Both the position numbers and the translations under genes were made by a program. DNA of 64,000 nucleotides from JAFGOG01 sp034429215 (GTDB lineage: Bacteria; Chloroflexota; Anaerolineae; JAAYZQ01). Under the pieces are notes generated by a model, which saw nothing but the letters and a program-made list of their open reading frames with translations, ran no database searches and had not been told where the DNA came from. Shown piece by piece: positions 42,291 to 50,662 of this stretch. How positions within the stretch are numbered: the first letter of the stretch is position 1; each line of letters opens with the position of its first letter. The DNA lies in assembly GCA_034429215.1 (NCBI GenBank), contig DAOUGI010000030.1, forward strand, positions 52,599 to 116,598, written 5' to 3'.

Positions 42291-43778
42291 ATGAGTTGGC
42301 AAGTGATTTTCGTCGCCGTTGGCATTCTATTTGTGTTCATTGTGCTTGCCGGGTTCTATGCCAGCCGGTACAAGAAGGTCGGCCCTAACCAGGTGCTGGT
42401 CATCTCTGGCCGGCGGCGGATGATCACCAATCCGGCGACCGGCCAACAGGAGCAGGTGGGCTTTCGCATCCGCAAAGGCGGTGGTGCATTCATCCTGCCG
42501 GTGTTGGAACGGGTGGACATCCTGTCGATGGAGATCCTGACCATCGAGGTGGGGGTCAAGAACGTCTACACCATCCAGGGCGTGCCGGTGGACGTGGACG
42601 GTGTAGCCCAGATCAAGATCCGGGCCGACGATGCGTCGATCTATACCGCTGCCGAGCAATTCCTGTCCAAGGGACCGGACGGCATCATTTACGTGGCCCA
42701 CGAGACGTTGGCCGGCCACCTGCGGGCGATCCTCGGCATGCTGACGGTCGAAGAGATCTACAAGGACCGCGATGCCTTTGCCCAGAAGGTGCTGGAGGTG
42801 TCGGGCGGCGACCTGGCCAACATGGGCCTGGAGATCGTCTCTTTTGTCATCAAGGACATCCGCGACGACAAGGAGTACCTCGACTCGCTGGGCCGCACCC
42901 GCACCGCCGAGGTTAAGCGCGACGCGGTCAAGGGTGAGGCCGAAGCCCAGCGCGATGCCACCATCGCCCAGGCCAATGCCGCCCGCGATGCCACCATCCA
43001 GTCGGCATCGGCCCGGCAGCAGGGTGAGACGGCCAAATACCAGGCCGAGACCAAGATCGCCGAGTCGCAAAAGAGCTACTCGGTGCAAAAGGCCGCCTAC
43101 GACGAGGAGGTCAACCGCCGCCAGGTGCAGGCCGAGCTGGCGCGCACCTTGCAGGAAAAGATCACCAACCAGGAGATCAAGGGCCAGGAAGTCCAGATCG
43201 AGGTGGTGACCAAGCAGAAGCAGATCGAGGTGCAGCAGCAGGAGGTCATGCGCAAGACGCAGGAGCTGGAGGCAACCGTCCAAAAGCCGGCAGAGGCAGA
43301 GCGCTACCGGATCGAGACCATGGCCAGCGCCAAAAAGTTCCAGACCGAGACGGAGGCGGCGGGTGCGGCTGAGGCGACCCGCGTGCAGGGTAAGGGTGAA
43401 GGCGATGCTATCCGAGCCAAGGGTTTGGCCCAGGCCGAGGTGATCAAGGCCCAGGGCTTTGCCGAGGCCGAGGCGATGGAAAAGAAGGCGGCTGCCTGGC
43501 AGCAGTACAACCAGGCGGCCATTATCCAGCAGTTGATCGAGGCGCTGCCCAAGGTAGTGTCGGCTGCGGCCCAGCCGCTGGCCCAGACCGAGCGGATCGT
43601 GGTCATCAGCAGCGGCGGCGAAGGCGGGGCCGGCGCATCCAAGATCACCGCCGACGTGGCCAATATCGTCTCGCAGGTGCCGGCCGTCATGGAGGCGCTG
43701 ACCGGTGTCAACCTGATTGAGGCGATCCAATCGCTGCCCGGCATCGGCCAGGCGAAGGAACCTCCTGCGGAGGGCTAG
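42291..43778 (+). CDS. Flotillin-like SPFH-domain protein
   Basis: 495 residues. An N-terminal membrane segment (VIFVAVGILFVFIVLAGFYA) leads into an SPFH/band-7 domain (about 30-210; PNQVLVISGRRRM, VDGVAQIKIRADDASIYTAA). A long Ala/Glu/Gln-rich coiled coil follows at about 215-400 (DAVKGEAEAQRDATIAQANA), with a C-terminal tail containing WQQYNQAAIIQQLIEALP. Flotillins scaffold ordered membrane domains. Its operon partner is the NfeD-like gene; a strong terminator follows. Confidence 0.93.
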   Translation: MSWQVIFVAVGILFVFIVLAGFYASRYKKVGPNQVLVISGRRRMITNPATGQQEQVGFRIRKGGGAFILPVLERVDILSMEILTIEVGVKNVYTIQGVPVDVDGVAQIKIRADDASIYTAAEQFLSKGPDGIIYVAHETLAGHLRAILGMLTVEEIYKDRDAFAQKVLEVSGGDLANMGLEIVSFVIKDIRDDKEYLDSLGRTRTAEVKRDAVKGEAEAQRDATIAQANAARDATIQSASARQQGETAKYQAETKIAESQKSYSVQKAAYDEEVNRRQVQAELARTLQEKITNQEIKGQEVQIEVVTKQKQIEVQQQEVMRKTQELEATVQKPAEAERYRIETMASAKKFQTETEAAGAAEATRVQGKGEGDAIRAKGLAQAEVIKAQGFAEAEAMEKKAAAWQQYNQAAIIQQLIEALPKVVSAAAQPLAQTERIVVISSGGEGGAGASKITADVANIVSQVPAVMEALTGVNLIEAIQSLPGIGQAKEPPAEG

Positions 43779-43796
43779 ATCCTTTTTTGAATCAAG

Positions 43797-43833
43797 AAAA
43801 AAGGCCCTTCCTCTTTGAGGAAGGGCCTTTTTT
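43797..43833. terminator. Strong bidirectional terminator
   Basis: A 17-bp perfect stem: AAAAAAGGCCCTTCCTC (43797-43813), loop TTT, GAGGAAGGGCCTTTTTT (43817-43833). A and T runs on both arms let it end both the flotillin transcript and the convergent ftsH transcript. Confidence 0.95.
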
Positions 43834-43848
43834 GATCGAAAGGTAAGC

Positions 43849-45657
43849 CTAGCCCGCCAGGGCCTCGAACTCGGCGCGGTCCAGGGTTTCGATCTCGATC
43901 AGGCGATGGGCGATGGCGTCCAGCTTGTCCCGATAGTCGGTCAGGACGCGCTTGGCTTGGCCGTACGCCTCGCCGATGATCCGCTGCACCTCCGAGTCGA
44001 TCTCTTCGGCCACCTCTTCGCCATAATTGCGCTGCTCGGTGATCTCCCGGCCGAGAAAGATCATCTCCTCGCCCCGCTCACCAAAGGCGAGCGGCCCCAG
44101 TTTCTCGCTCATGCCATAGGCCGTCACCATCTTGCGCGCCAGTTTGGTTGCCTTTTCCAGGTCGTCGTTTGAGCCTGTCCAGCGCTCGCCAAAGACCATC
44201 TCCTCAGCGGCTCGTCCGCCCAGCATCCCGGCGATCTCGTCCTCGAACTTGTCCTGGGTGTAGAGGTAGCGGTCCTGCTCGGGCATGGCAATCGTGTAGC
44301 CCAGGCTCATCCCCCGGGCGATGATCGACACCTTGTGGACCGGGTCGGTGTTGGGCAGCTTGTTCTGGACCAGGGCGTGGCCGGCCTCGTGATAGGCCAG
44401 CACCTGCTTCTCTTCGTCGGTGATCAGCCGGCTCTTGCGCTCGGGCCCGGCGACGACCCGCTCGACTGCCTCCTGTAGATCCTCCATGCCGGTCGCTTTT
44501 TTGTTGTGCCGGGCGGCCAGGATGGCGGCCTCGTTCACCATATTCTCGATGTCGGCCCCGACAAAGCCGGGAGTCATCCGGGCCAGCACATCCAGGTCCA
44601 CGTCCTTGGCCAGCGGCTTGCCCCGCACGTGCACGTCCAGGATCGCCCGGCGGCCCTTGATGTCGGGCCGGTCGAGGATGACGTGCCGGTCAAAGCGGCC
44701 CGGCCGCAGCAACGCCGGGTCGAGAATGTCGGGCCGGTTGGTGGCGGCGACTACAATGATGTTGGTGTCGGTGCTGAACCCGTCCATCTCCACCAGTATC
44801 TGGTTGAGCGTCTGCTCCCGCTCGTCGTGCGACCCGCCCAGCCCGGCCCCCCGGTGGCGGCCCACCGCGTCGATCTCGTCGACAAAGATGATGCACGGCG
44901 AGTTGCGCTTGGCCTGCTCGAACAGGTCGCGCACCCGGGCCGCGCCCACTCCGACGAACATCTCCACAAACTCGGAACCGGAGATGGAAAAGAAGGGCAC
45001 CCCGGCCTCGCCTGACACTGCCTTGGCCAGCAGCGTCTTGCCCGTGCCCGGCGCTCCGACCAGGACCACACCCTTGGGGATACGGGCGCCCAGCGAGATG
45101 AACTTTTGCGGTTCTTTGAGAAACTCGACAACTTCGGCCAGCTCTACCTTCGCTTCGTCCACGCCGGCCACGTCGTCAAAGGTGACGGTCGGTTTTTCGC
45201 CGCTGAACATCCGCGCCCGGCTCTTGCCAAATGACATCGCCTGGCTGTTTGTGCCCTGCGCCTGGCGCATCAGAAAGATAAACAGCACGGCCAGGAAGAT
45301 AAAGGGCAGAAAGCTGCCCAAGGCCACCAGCCAATCGTCCCACGTCTCAGCCGGGCTGACTTTGACTTCGACCGCGTTCAGGGCGTCGACGCCCACTCCC
45401 AGGCCGGCCAGCGTCTTGATCAGGTCGGTCCCGCTTTCCTTGCGAGAAGCCAAGACCTGACCGTCCTTATAGGTTACTTCAAGATCGTTCTCCTGGACAG
45501 TGATCGACTCGATCCTGCTGCCGTTGATGTCGGTTGCTATCTGCGATAGTGGTCTCTCTTCCAGCCGGTCACCGGAGGGAATAAAGTTGAAGAATAACAA
45601 CCCTACACCCAACAGGACAAGCAAGTAGACAATCGCACTCTTCCAATTCACATTCAT
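43849..45657 (-). CDS. ftsH: ATP-dependent membrane zinc protease FtsH
   Basis: 602 residues from the ATG at 45657, six bases after GGAGG. Two TM segments (AIVYLLVLLGVGLLFFNFI and FLPFIFLAVLFIFLM) flank a small extracytoplasmic domain. The AAA domain has Walker A VGAPGTGKT (residues 200-208), Walker B IIFVDEIDAVG, the pore motif region FVEMFVGVGAARVRDLF and the second region of homology. The protease site is HEAGH at 423-427. FtsH degrades unassembled membrane proteins and regulators. The upstream pseudokinase gene overlaps its 5' end by 89 bases. Confidence 0.96.
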   Translation of the reverse strand: MNVNWKSAIVYLLVLLGVGLLFFNFIPSGDRLEERPLSQIATDINGSRIESITVQENDLEVTYKDGQVLASRKESGTDLIKTLAGLGVGVDALNAVEVKVSPAETWDDWLVALGSFLPFIFLAVLFIFLMRQAQGTNSQAMSFGKSRARMFSGEKPTVTFDDVAGVDEAKVELAEVVEFLKEPQKFISLGARIPKGVVLVGAPGTGKTLLAKAVSGEAGVPFFSISGSEFVEMFVGVGAARVRDLFEQAKRNSPCIIFVDEIDAVGRHRGAGLGGSHDEREQTLNQILVEMDGFSTDTNIIVVAATNRPDILDPALLRPGRFDRHVILDRPDIKGRRAILDVHVRGKPLAKDVDLDVLARMTPGFVGADIENMVNEAAILAARHNKKATGMEDLQEAVERVVAGPERKSRLITDEEKQVLAYHEAGHALVQNKLPNTDPVHKVSIIARGMSLGYTIAMPEQDRYLYTQDKFEDEIAGMLGGRAAEEMVFGERWTGSNDDLEKATKLARKMVTAYGMSEKLGPLAFGERGEEMIFLGREITEQRNYGEEVAEEIDSEVQRIIGEAYGQAKRVLTDYRDKLDAIAHRLIEIETLDRAEFEALAG

Positions 45658-46954
45658 GCTGCACCTCCATTGAGCGGGCCTGCGATTTTGCAACCCTGCC
45701 CTCTATGCTAACGTTTTGAGGCTCCCAACTGTTGAGAGCAGGACTCGATGCCATGACGATCTGATCAAGCATCCGGTACGCACTCGGCGTCGGCGCCGGC
45801 TGCGGCAAAGCATAACGCCGGTAGACGGTCTGCCACAGCGGGATCAACCCCAGCACCGCGATCAGCGCCGCTACCAGCAGCCCCACCAGCAGCCAGTTTA
45901 CCCGGACCGGCTCTTCGGCCCATTCGTCTGCGGCGAGATTGGGCCGGGTGGGTGTTTCCAGGTCGGGATAGTCCATTGGCTGGGCCGCGGCCTGGGCCAC
46001 CTCTTGACCGGGGCGTGCCCTCTGCTGCGGACGGGTGACCGGGCGCAGAGGCGGGGCCGGCACCGTCAGCTGCTCTGCGGGCAGCCCAGAGCGAGATGGG
46101 GCGTCGACCGGTGAGCTGGGTCCAAAATGCGAATGCAGGATGTGGGCCAGTTGGCCCGCGTTCCGATAGCGCATCGCCGGCTCTTTGGCCAGCGCTTTGT
46201 GCACGATCTGGGCCAGCGCCGGCGGCGCCTGTGGGATCCTGGCCTGGAGTGGAACCGGGTCCTGGCGCAGGTGTTGCAGGGCCAGGCCGGTCTCGTCGGC
46301 GGCGACGAACACCGCCCGGCCGGTCAGCATCTCGTACAGCAGCGAGCCGATCAGGTACACATCCGTGGCGGGATGTGCCTCTTGTCCCGCGGCCTGTTCG
46401 GGCGATGTGTACGGGAAACGGCCCCACGGCTGGCCTTGCGGCGCCGGGGCCGGCTGTAGAGCGGGCATCAACCCCGTATCGATGATCAGCGCCTGGCCGT
46501 CGGCCCCGATCACCACGCTGTAGGGCGACAAACCGCCGTGGACGATCCCGGCGCGATGGGCCGGCGCCAATGCGTTGCACACCTGGCTGGCGATGCTCAC
46601 TACTGAGCTGCTGTCCAGAAACCCGGTCGTGGTCAGCAGCTCGCTCAGGGTCTGGCCGTCCAGGTGCCGGCGCACCAGGTAGATCTGCCCCTTTACCAGG
46701 CCGATATGATCATAAGGCACCATCTCTGCCTGTGCCAGATCGGCCACCGCCTGGTTGGCCCGGGTCAAGCGCTCCAGCAGCGCAATCCCGGTCCCGAAAC
46801 GGGGGGCCAGGAGCAGCAGGTCTGCCAGTCGCTTGTGCTGCACGTCATAGGCAGAGTACCGGATGCCGATATCCTGGGCAGCCCCGTCTGAGACGATGCG
46901 GTAACGCCCGTCCAACGTGTCACCGATCTCTAATTGGATCTCCGCTCGGTTCAT
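45569..46954 (-). CDS. Membrane-bound pseudokinase (kinase fold, catalytic residues lost)
   Basis: 461 residues from the ATG at 46954; a longer frame would cross the promoter. The kinase-like part covers about residues 15-270. Helical landmarks remain (TSPEQAAGQEAHPATDVYLIG for APE and the DxWS region, AKEPAMRYRN). However, HRD-KxxN is replaced by HGGLSPYSVV (residues 139-148), DFG by DTG (159-161), and no VAIK lysine is seen in LADLLLLAP. A TM segment (WLLVGLLVAALIAVLGLIPLW, about 354-374) follows a Pro-rich linker. The last 30 codons overlap ftsH and give a Cys-rich end. It is probably a ligand- or protein-binding scaffold; catalysis is unlikely. Confidence 0.8.
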   Translation of the reverse strand: MNRAEIQLEIGDTLDGRYRIVSDGAAQDIGIRYSAYDVQHKRLADLLLLAPRFGTGIALLERLTRANQAVADLAQAEMVPYDHIGLVKGQIYLVRRHLDGQTLSELLTTTGFLDSSSVVSIASQVCNALAPAHRAGIVHGGLSPYSVVIGADGQALIIDTGLMPALQPAPAPQGQPWGRFPYTSPEQAAGQEAHPATDVYLIGSLLYEMLTGRAVFVAADETGLALQHLRQDPVPLQARIPQAPPALAQIVHKALAKEPAMRYRNAGQLAHILHSHFGPSSPVDAPSRSGLPAEQLTVPAPPLRPVTRPQQRARPGQEVAQAAAQPMDYPDLETPTRPNLAADEWAEEPVRVNWLLVGLLVAALIAVLGLIPLWQTVYRRYALPQPAPTPSAYRMLDQIVMASSPALNSWEPQNVSIEGRVAKSQARSMEVQHECELEECDCLLACPVGCRVVILQLYSLR

Positions 46955-47003
46955 TTCTCTTCTCGCGTCGTCCGCAGGGTGATCCTTGCCGGATGACTCG
47001 ACT

Positions 47004-47032
47004 ATTCTACCAGAAGTCGCCACTTTGCACAA
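47004..47032 (-). promoter_or_regulatory. Promoter of the pseudokinase-ftsH operon
   Basis: Minus strand: TTGTGC (47032-47027), 17 bases, TAGAAT (47009-47004). It is back-to-back with the divergent lipid kinase promoter, with only 14 bases between the two -35 boxes. Confidence 0.75.
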
Positions 47033-47046
47033 ACAGGATTGGTCCT

Positions 47047-47074
47047 TTGCGGGAAGGAACAAGTCTGGTATAAT
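47047..47074 (+). promoter_or_regulatory. Promoter of the lipid kinase gene, near leaderless
   Basis: TTGCGG at 47047-47052, 16 bases, TATAAT at 47069-47074 with extended TGG. The ATG at 47084 is nine bases after the -10 box, so the leader is at most a few bases. Confidence 0.75.
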
Positions 47075-47083
47075 GGCCCTGCG

Positions 47084-48028
47084 ATGGTGCAGGCGCACAC
47101 AATGAGATGCATGTTGATTGTCAACCCGACCGCAGGACCGGTGAATGTCCAACCGCAGCTGCCCGCAGTCCTCAACTACCTTGAGGACCATGGCTGTTCG
47201 GTGACCCTGCACCAAACCGAGCACTCTGGTGAGGCCACCGAGCTTGCCGAGCTGGCACGGGACAAGGGGTTGGATGCTGTCTTTGTCGTGGGCGGCGACG
47301 GCACGATCAACGAGGTGGTTAACGGCATAGCCGGCAGCCGGGTGGCCCTTGGCGTCCTGCCCGGCGGCACCGGCAACGTGTGGGCCAGGGAATTGGGCCT
47401 GCCAAGGCTCTCGCCGCTGCACCTTCAGCCCCTGGTCGACTCGATCCAGGCCTTGTTCCCCTGCTCCACCCGGCGGATCGACTTGGGCCTGGCCAACGGC
47501 CGCTACTTCTTGCAGTGGTCGGGCCTGGGCCTCGATGCGGCCGTTACCTACGCGATGGAGCCCCGCACCCGCATCCAACGGCGGATGGGAGCCATCGGCT
47601 ACATCAGCGCCGGGCTGAACACGGCGGCAACCATGGCCGGCCAGCGGACGCGGATATACATCGACGGAATGCGCATCTACCGCCGGTCCATCCTCATCGT
47701 GGTCAGTAACTCTCAGCTTTACGGAGGTATCACCCGCATCGCCACCGACGCTCGCCTGGACGACGGTCTCCTCGACGTGAGCGTTTTTGAGGGCAGAGGT
47801 TTTAGCTCCATCCTGCGCACCTTTTTCAGCGTCCTGACCGGCTTGCACGTCCACGATCCTCACCACACCAGTTACCGGGGCCGCGAGATCCAGGTTCATG
47901 CCGAAAAGCCGATGCCGGTCCACGTCGACGGCGATCCCTTCAGCACGACCCCCTTCGAATGTGAAGTGGTCCCCCGTGCTTTGACCGTGCTTATTCCTCA
48001 GGGGGTCCGCCCTGAGCTTTTCGCCTGA
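47084..48028 (+). CDS. Diacylglycerol/lipid kinase family protein (YegS/BmrU type)
   Basis: 314 residues. The nucleotide-binding region of the diacylglycerol kinase catalytic domain has VVGGDGTINEVVNGIAG (GGDGT at residues 70-74), LPGGTGNVWARELGLP and the later SGLGLDAAVTYAMEPRTR. The C-terminal beta-sandwich ends with PVHVDGDP. It phosphorylates a lipid or related hydroxyl; in Gram-positive bacteria DgkB recycles diacylglycerol. A start seven codons downstream is possible, but the -10 box position favours 47084. Confidence 0.9.
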   Translation: MVQAHTMRCMLIVNPTAGPVNVQPQLPAVLNYLEDHGCSVTLHQTEHSGEATELAELARDKGLDAVFVVGGDGTINEVVNGIAGSRVALGVLPGGTGNVWARELGLPRLSPLHLQPLVDSIQALFPCSTRRIDLGLANGRYFLQWSGLGLDAAVTYAMEPRTRIQRRMGAIGYISAGLNTAATMAGQRTRIYIDGMRIYRRSILIVVSNSQLYGGITRIATDARLDDGLLDVSVFEGRGFSSILRTFFSVLTGLHVHDPHHTSYRGREIQVHAEKPMPVHVDGDPFSTTPFECEVVPRALTVLIPQGVRPELFA

Positions 48029-48045
48029 TTCGCGGCCTTGGTTGG

Positions 48046-48051
48046 TATAAT
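48046..48051 (+). promoter_or_regulatory. Extended -10 element of the ABC transporter operon
   Basis: TGGTATAAT with the hexamer at 48046-48051; no clear -35 box. The first usable ATG after the predicted start point is at 48065, so the mRNA probably begins within about eight bases of it. Confidence 0.6.
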
Positions 48052-48064
48052 GACCCCACGAGAG

Positions 48065-49117
48065 ATGACCATGCGAACGGACCTGATGAACTCACAGATG
48101 ATGATCGAGACCCACAACCTGACCAAACGCTTCGCCTGCTCGATCGCCGGCGTCCACCAGACGCCCTACTCTCCTGTCATTCTAAGCGAAGCAGAGGATC
48201 TTACCAAAGCGAAGGATCGCGGCTGGCTGACCGCTGTGGACGGCATAACTCTCCAGGTGCCGGCCGGCCAGATCCTGGCCCTTCTCGGCCCAAACGGCGC
48301 CGGCAAGACGACCACCATCCGCATGCTCGCCGCCATCTTGCAGCCAAGCGACGGTTGGGCCCGCGTGGCCGGCCTCGACACCGTCCGCGACACCCTCCGG
48401 GTCCGCCAGGCCATCGGCCTGCTCACCGAGTTTCCTGGACTCTACCTGCGGATGCGCGCCGATGAATACCTCGCCTTCTTCGGACGGCTCCAGGGCCTGC
48501 CCGAGGACCGCATCTGTCGCCAGGTCGATACACTGATGGAGCGCTTTGGCCTGGCCGAGCAGCGGCGCCAACGCCTGGCCGAATACAGCAAGGGCATGCG
48601 CCAGAAACTGGCCCTGATCCGAGCCATGCTCCACGAGCCGCCGCTGCTGCTCCTCGACGAGCCTACCTCGGCTATGGACCCTCAAAGCGCCAAGCTGGTC
48701 CATGACGCCATCCTCGATCTGCGCGACGAGCGGCGAACCATCCTGCTCTGCACCCACAACCTGGCCGAGGCCGAGATGCTGGCCGACCGGATCGCCATCA
48801 TCCGCCGCGGCCGGATCGTGGCTCTCGACACGCCCGATCGCCTCAAAGCGCAACTGCTCGGCCCGCCGCTCCTGGAGCTCAGGCTGGCCCACCCTCTCGA
48901 CGGCGCTGCGCGAGACGGCCTTGGCCGGCTTGACATCCAGGTCGAGTCCTGGGGTGACACCTGGTTCCGCTACCGGACGCCGTCGCCTGCGGCGGCCAAT
49001 CCCCAGGTTTTGGCCTGCCTGGCCGGACTGGGTGCCCAGGTTGTGACCCTCGGCGAGCTGCCCCGCAGCATGGAAGAGGTCTACCTGCGCATCGTGGAGG
49101 ACGCCGATGGCCGCTGA
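48065..49117 (+). CDS. ABC transporter ATPase with a repeat-derived insertion
   Basis: 350 residues if started at 48065; ATGs at 48050 and 48071 are alternatives. The ATPase motifs are complete: ALLGPNGAGKTTTIRMLA, signature EYSKGMRQKLALIRAM, Walker B LLLLDEPTSAMDPQSA and H-loop LLCTHNLAEAEML. It is of the DrrA/CcmA type that drives ABC-2 permeases. Between the first strand (THNLTKRF) and LTAVDGI, where related proteins have only a few residues, about 30 residues are inserted. They include VILSEAEDLTKAKDRG, the translation of a short interspersed repeat (48176-48220). It overlaps the permease gene by 11 bases. Confidence 0.92.
   Translation: MTMRTDLMNSQMMIETHNLTKRFACSIAGVHQTPYSPVILSEAEDLTKAKDRGWLTAVDGITLQVPAGQILALLGPNGAGKTTTIRMLAAILQPSDGWARVAGLDTVRDTLRVRQAIGLLTEFPGLYLRMRADEYLAFFGRLQGLPEDRICRQVDTLMERFGLAEQRRQRLAEYSKGMRQKLALIRAMLHEPPLLLLDEPTSAMDPQSAKLVHDAILDLRDERRTILLCTHNLAEAEMLADRIAIIRRGRIVALDTPDRLKAQLLGPPLLELRLAHPLDGAARDGLGRLDIQVESWGDTWFRYRTPSPAAANPQVLACLAGLGAQVVTLGELPRSMEEVYLRIVEDADGR
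48176..48220 (+). repeat. SEAKNL-type short interspersed repeat, copy 1 (inside a gene)
   Basis: The core reads GTCATTCTAAGCGAAGCAGA followed by GGATCTTACC and a second AGCGAAGGATC unit. It is in frame in the ABC ATPase gene and encodes VILSEAEDL. It shares the core TTCT(A/G)AGCGAAGC with the copy at 51272-51314. Confidence 0.8.
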
Positions 49118-50630
49118 CCCTCTTTTTGGCGCGAACCGCCGGCGCGAGCGCTCCTCGCTGGCCATGATCGCCATCATCGTCCGCCGCGAGCTGCGCGACA
49201 CGATGCGCGACTGGCGGATCGTGTCGCCAATTGCCATCCTGACCCTGTTCTTCCCCTGGCTGATGAACTGGACCGCCCAACTTGCCATAGACTTTGTGCA
49301 GAAACGGCAGGCCGACATCATCGGCGAGCGGATGGTGCCCTTCCTGCTCATGATCGTCGGCTTTTTCCCCATCTCTTTCTCCTTGATCATCGCCCTCGAG
49401 ACCTTTGTCGGCGAAAAAGAGCGCCGCAGCATCGAGCCGCTGCTGGCTACCCCGGTCACCGACCTGGAGCTCTATCTGGGCAAGATGATCGCCGCCACCA
49501 TCCTTCCACTGCTCGGCAGCATCGTCGGCGTGGCCATCTACCTTGGCGGCCTCTATTGGTCGGTCGGCTACGTTCCCCCTCTTGAGCTGTTCATCCTCGT
49601 CTTTATCCTGAACATCGCCGGGGCCATTGTCATGGTCGCCGGAGCCGTGGTCGTCTCCAGCCAGACCACCAGCGTCCGGGCGGCCAACCTGCTGGCCAGC
49701 TTTATCATCATCCCCATGGCCATGCTCATCCAGGGCGAAAGCATGATCATGTTCTGGGCTCACTATCGCATCCTGTGGGTCATCGTCGTCGGCCTGGCCC
49801 TGGTCGGCGTCATCCTGGTTCGCATGGGCGTCAAGACCTTCAACCGCGAGAGCATTCTGGGCCGCGAGATCGACGAGCTCGACCTGCGCCGCACCGGCCG
49901 CCTCTTTGTCCAATCCTTTGTCCGGCCGCCCTTGGGCCTGACCGCCTCGACCCCCGACGCCCCACGCCAGGCCGGCAACCTGCGGCGCCTGGGCCGCTGG
50001 CTGGGACGGGTCTACCGCCGCGATCTGCCCTACCTGCTGCGTACCAACTGGATCCCCTTGGCCGTGGTGACCTTGGCCTTGATCGCTGCCCTTGTCGTCG
50101 GCTGGGCCTACGTCCGCGAGTACCCTTTTCCTCAGGGCATCATCGACCTCGAAAACCTGTCGCCGCAGAGCTTCGAGTCCGTATCCAACCTGAGCTTCCT
50201 CCCTTCCTTGACCACGGGGGGCATCTTCTGGCACAACCTGCTGGTCCTGGCCATCGCCGGCCTGCTGGCCCTGGTCAGCCTGGGCGTCCTGGCCGTCCTG
50301 CTGCTCATGGTCTCGATCGCTTTGGTCGGCTTTATGGCCGGCCAGATGGCCTGGCTGGGCTACAGCGCCTGGACCTTCCTGGTCGCATTCATCCTGCCCC
50401 ATGGTCTGTTCGAGATACCGGCGGCGGCCATCGCCACCGCCTTTGCCCTGCGCCTGGGCGCTTCGGTCACCGCCCCCCGTCCCGGCCTAACCGTGGGCGA
50501 GGGGGTGGTTGTGGGCTTTGCCGACCTGGCCAAGGTCTTTATTTTCCTCGTCGTGCCGCTGTTGTTGATCGCTGCCTTCGTCGAAGCCAACCTGACCCCG
50601 CAGATCGTACTGTGGGTCTATGGGAGCTAG
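49107..50630 (+). CDS. ABC-2 type permease fused to a SpoIIM-like membrane domain
   Basis: 507 residues. The first 260 residues are an ABC-2 permease with six TMs and the marker ALETFVGEKERRSIEPLLATP. A cytosolic linker of about 80 residues (FNRESILGREIDELDLRR) follows. The second half, about residues 310-500, matches the stage II sporulation protein M pattern: TTGGIFWHNLLVLAIAGLL, GFMAGQMAWLGYSAWTFLVA and LPHGLFEIPAAAIATAFALR. Fusion of these two modules would tie an exporter permease to a SpoIIM-type membrane protein. The substrate is unknown; the ATPase is the overlapping upstream gene. Confidence 0.88.
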   Translation: MAADPLFGANRRRERSSLAMIAIIVRRELRDTMRDWRIVSPIAILTLFFPWLMNWTAQLAIDFVQKRQADIIGERMVPFLLMIVGFFPISFSLIIALETFVGEKERRSIEPLLATPVTDLELYLGKMIAATILPLLGSIVGVAIYLGGLYWSVGYVPPLELFILVFILNIAGAIVMVAGAVVVSSQTTSVRAANLLASFIIIPMAMLIQGESMIMFWAHYRILWVIVVGLALVGVILVRMGVKTFNRESILGREIDELDLRRTGRLFVQSFVRPPLGLTASTPDAPRQAGNLRRLGRWLGRVYRRDLPYLLRTNWIPLAVVTLALIAALVVGWAYVREYPFPQGIIDLENLSPQSFESVSNLSFLPSLTTGGIFWHNLLVLAIAGLLALVSLGVLAVLLLMVSIALVGFMAGQMAWLGYSAWTFLVAFILPHGLFEIPAAAIATAFALRLGASVTAPRPGLTVGEGVVVGFADLAKVFIFLVVPLLLIAAFVEANLTPQIVLWVYGS

Positions 50631-50662
50631 CCCGTGCCGCGCACAACCCACTTGGAGAGAGA

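Noticed and set aside
43797..43833. The A/T-flanked stem as a mobile repeat
   Set aside because: Its place between two convergent genes with U runs on both strands is fully explained as a bidirectional terminator.
46955..47923. A 5' extension of the pseudokinase frame antisense to the lipid kinase gene
   Set aside because: It would pass through both divergent promoters, and the opposite strand has the full GGDGT lipid kinase.
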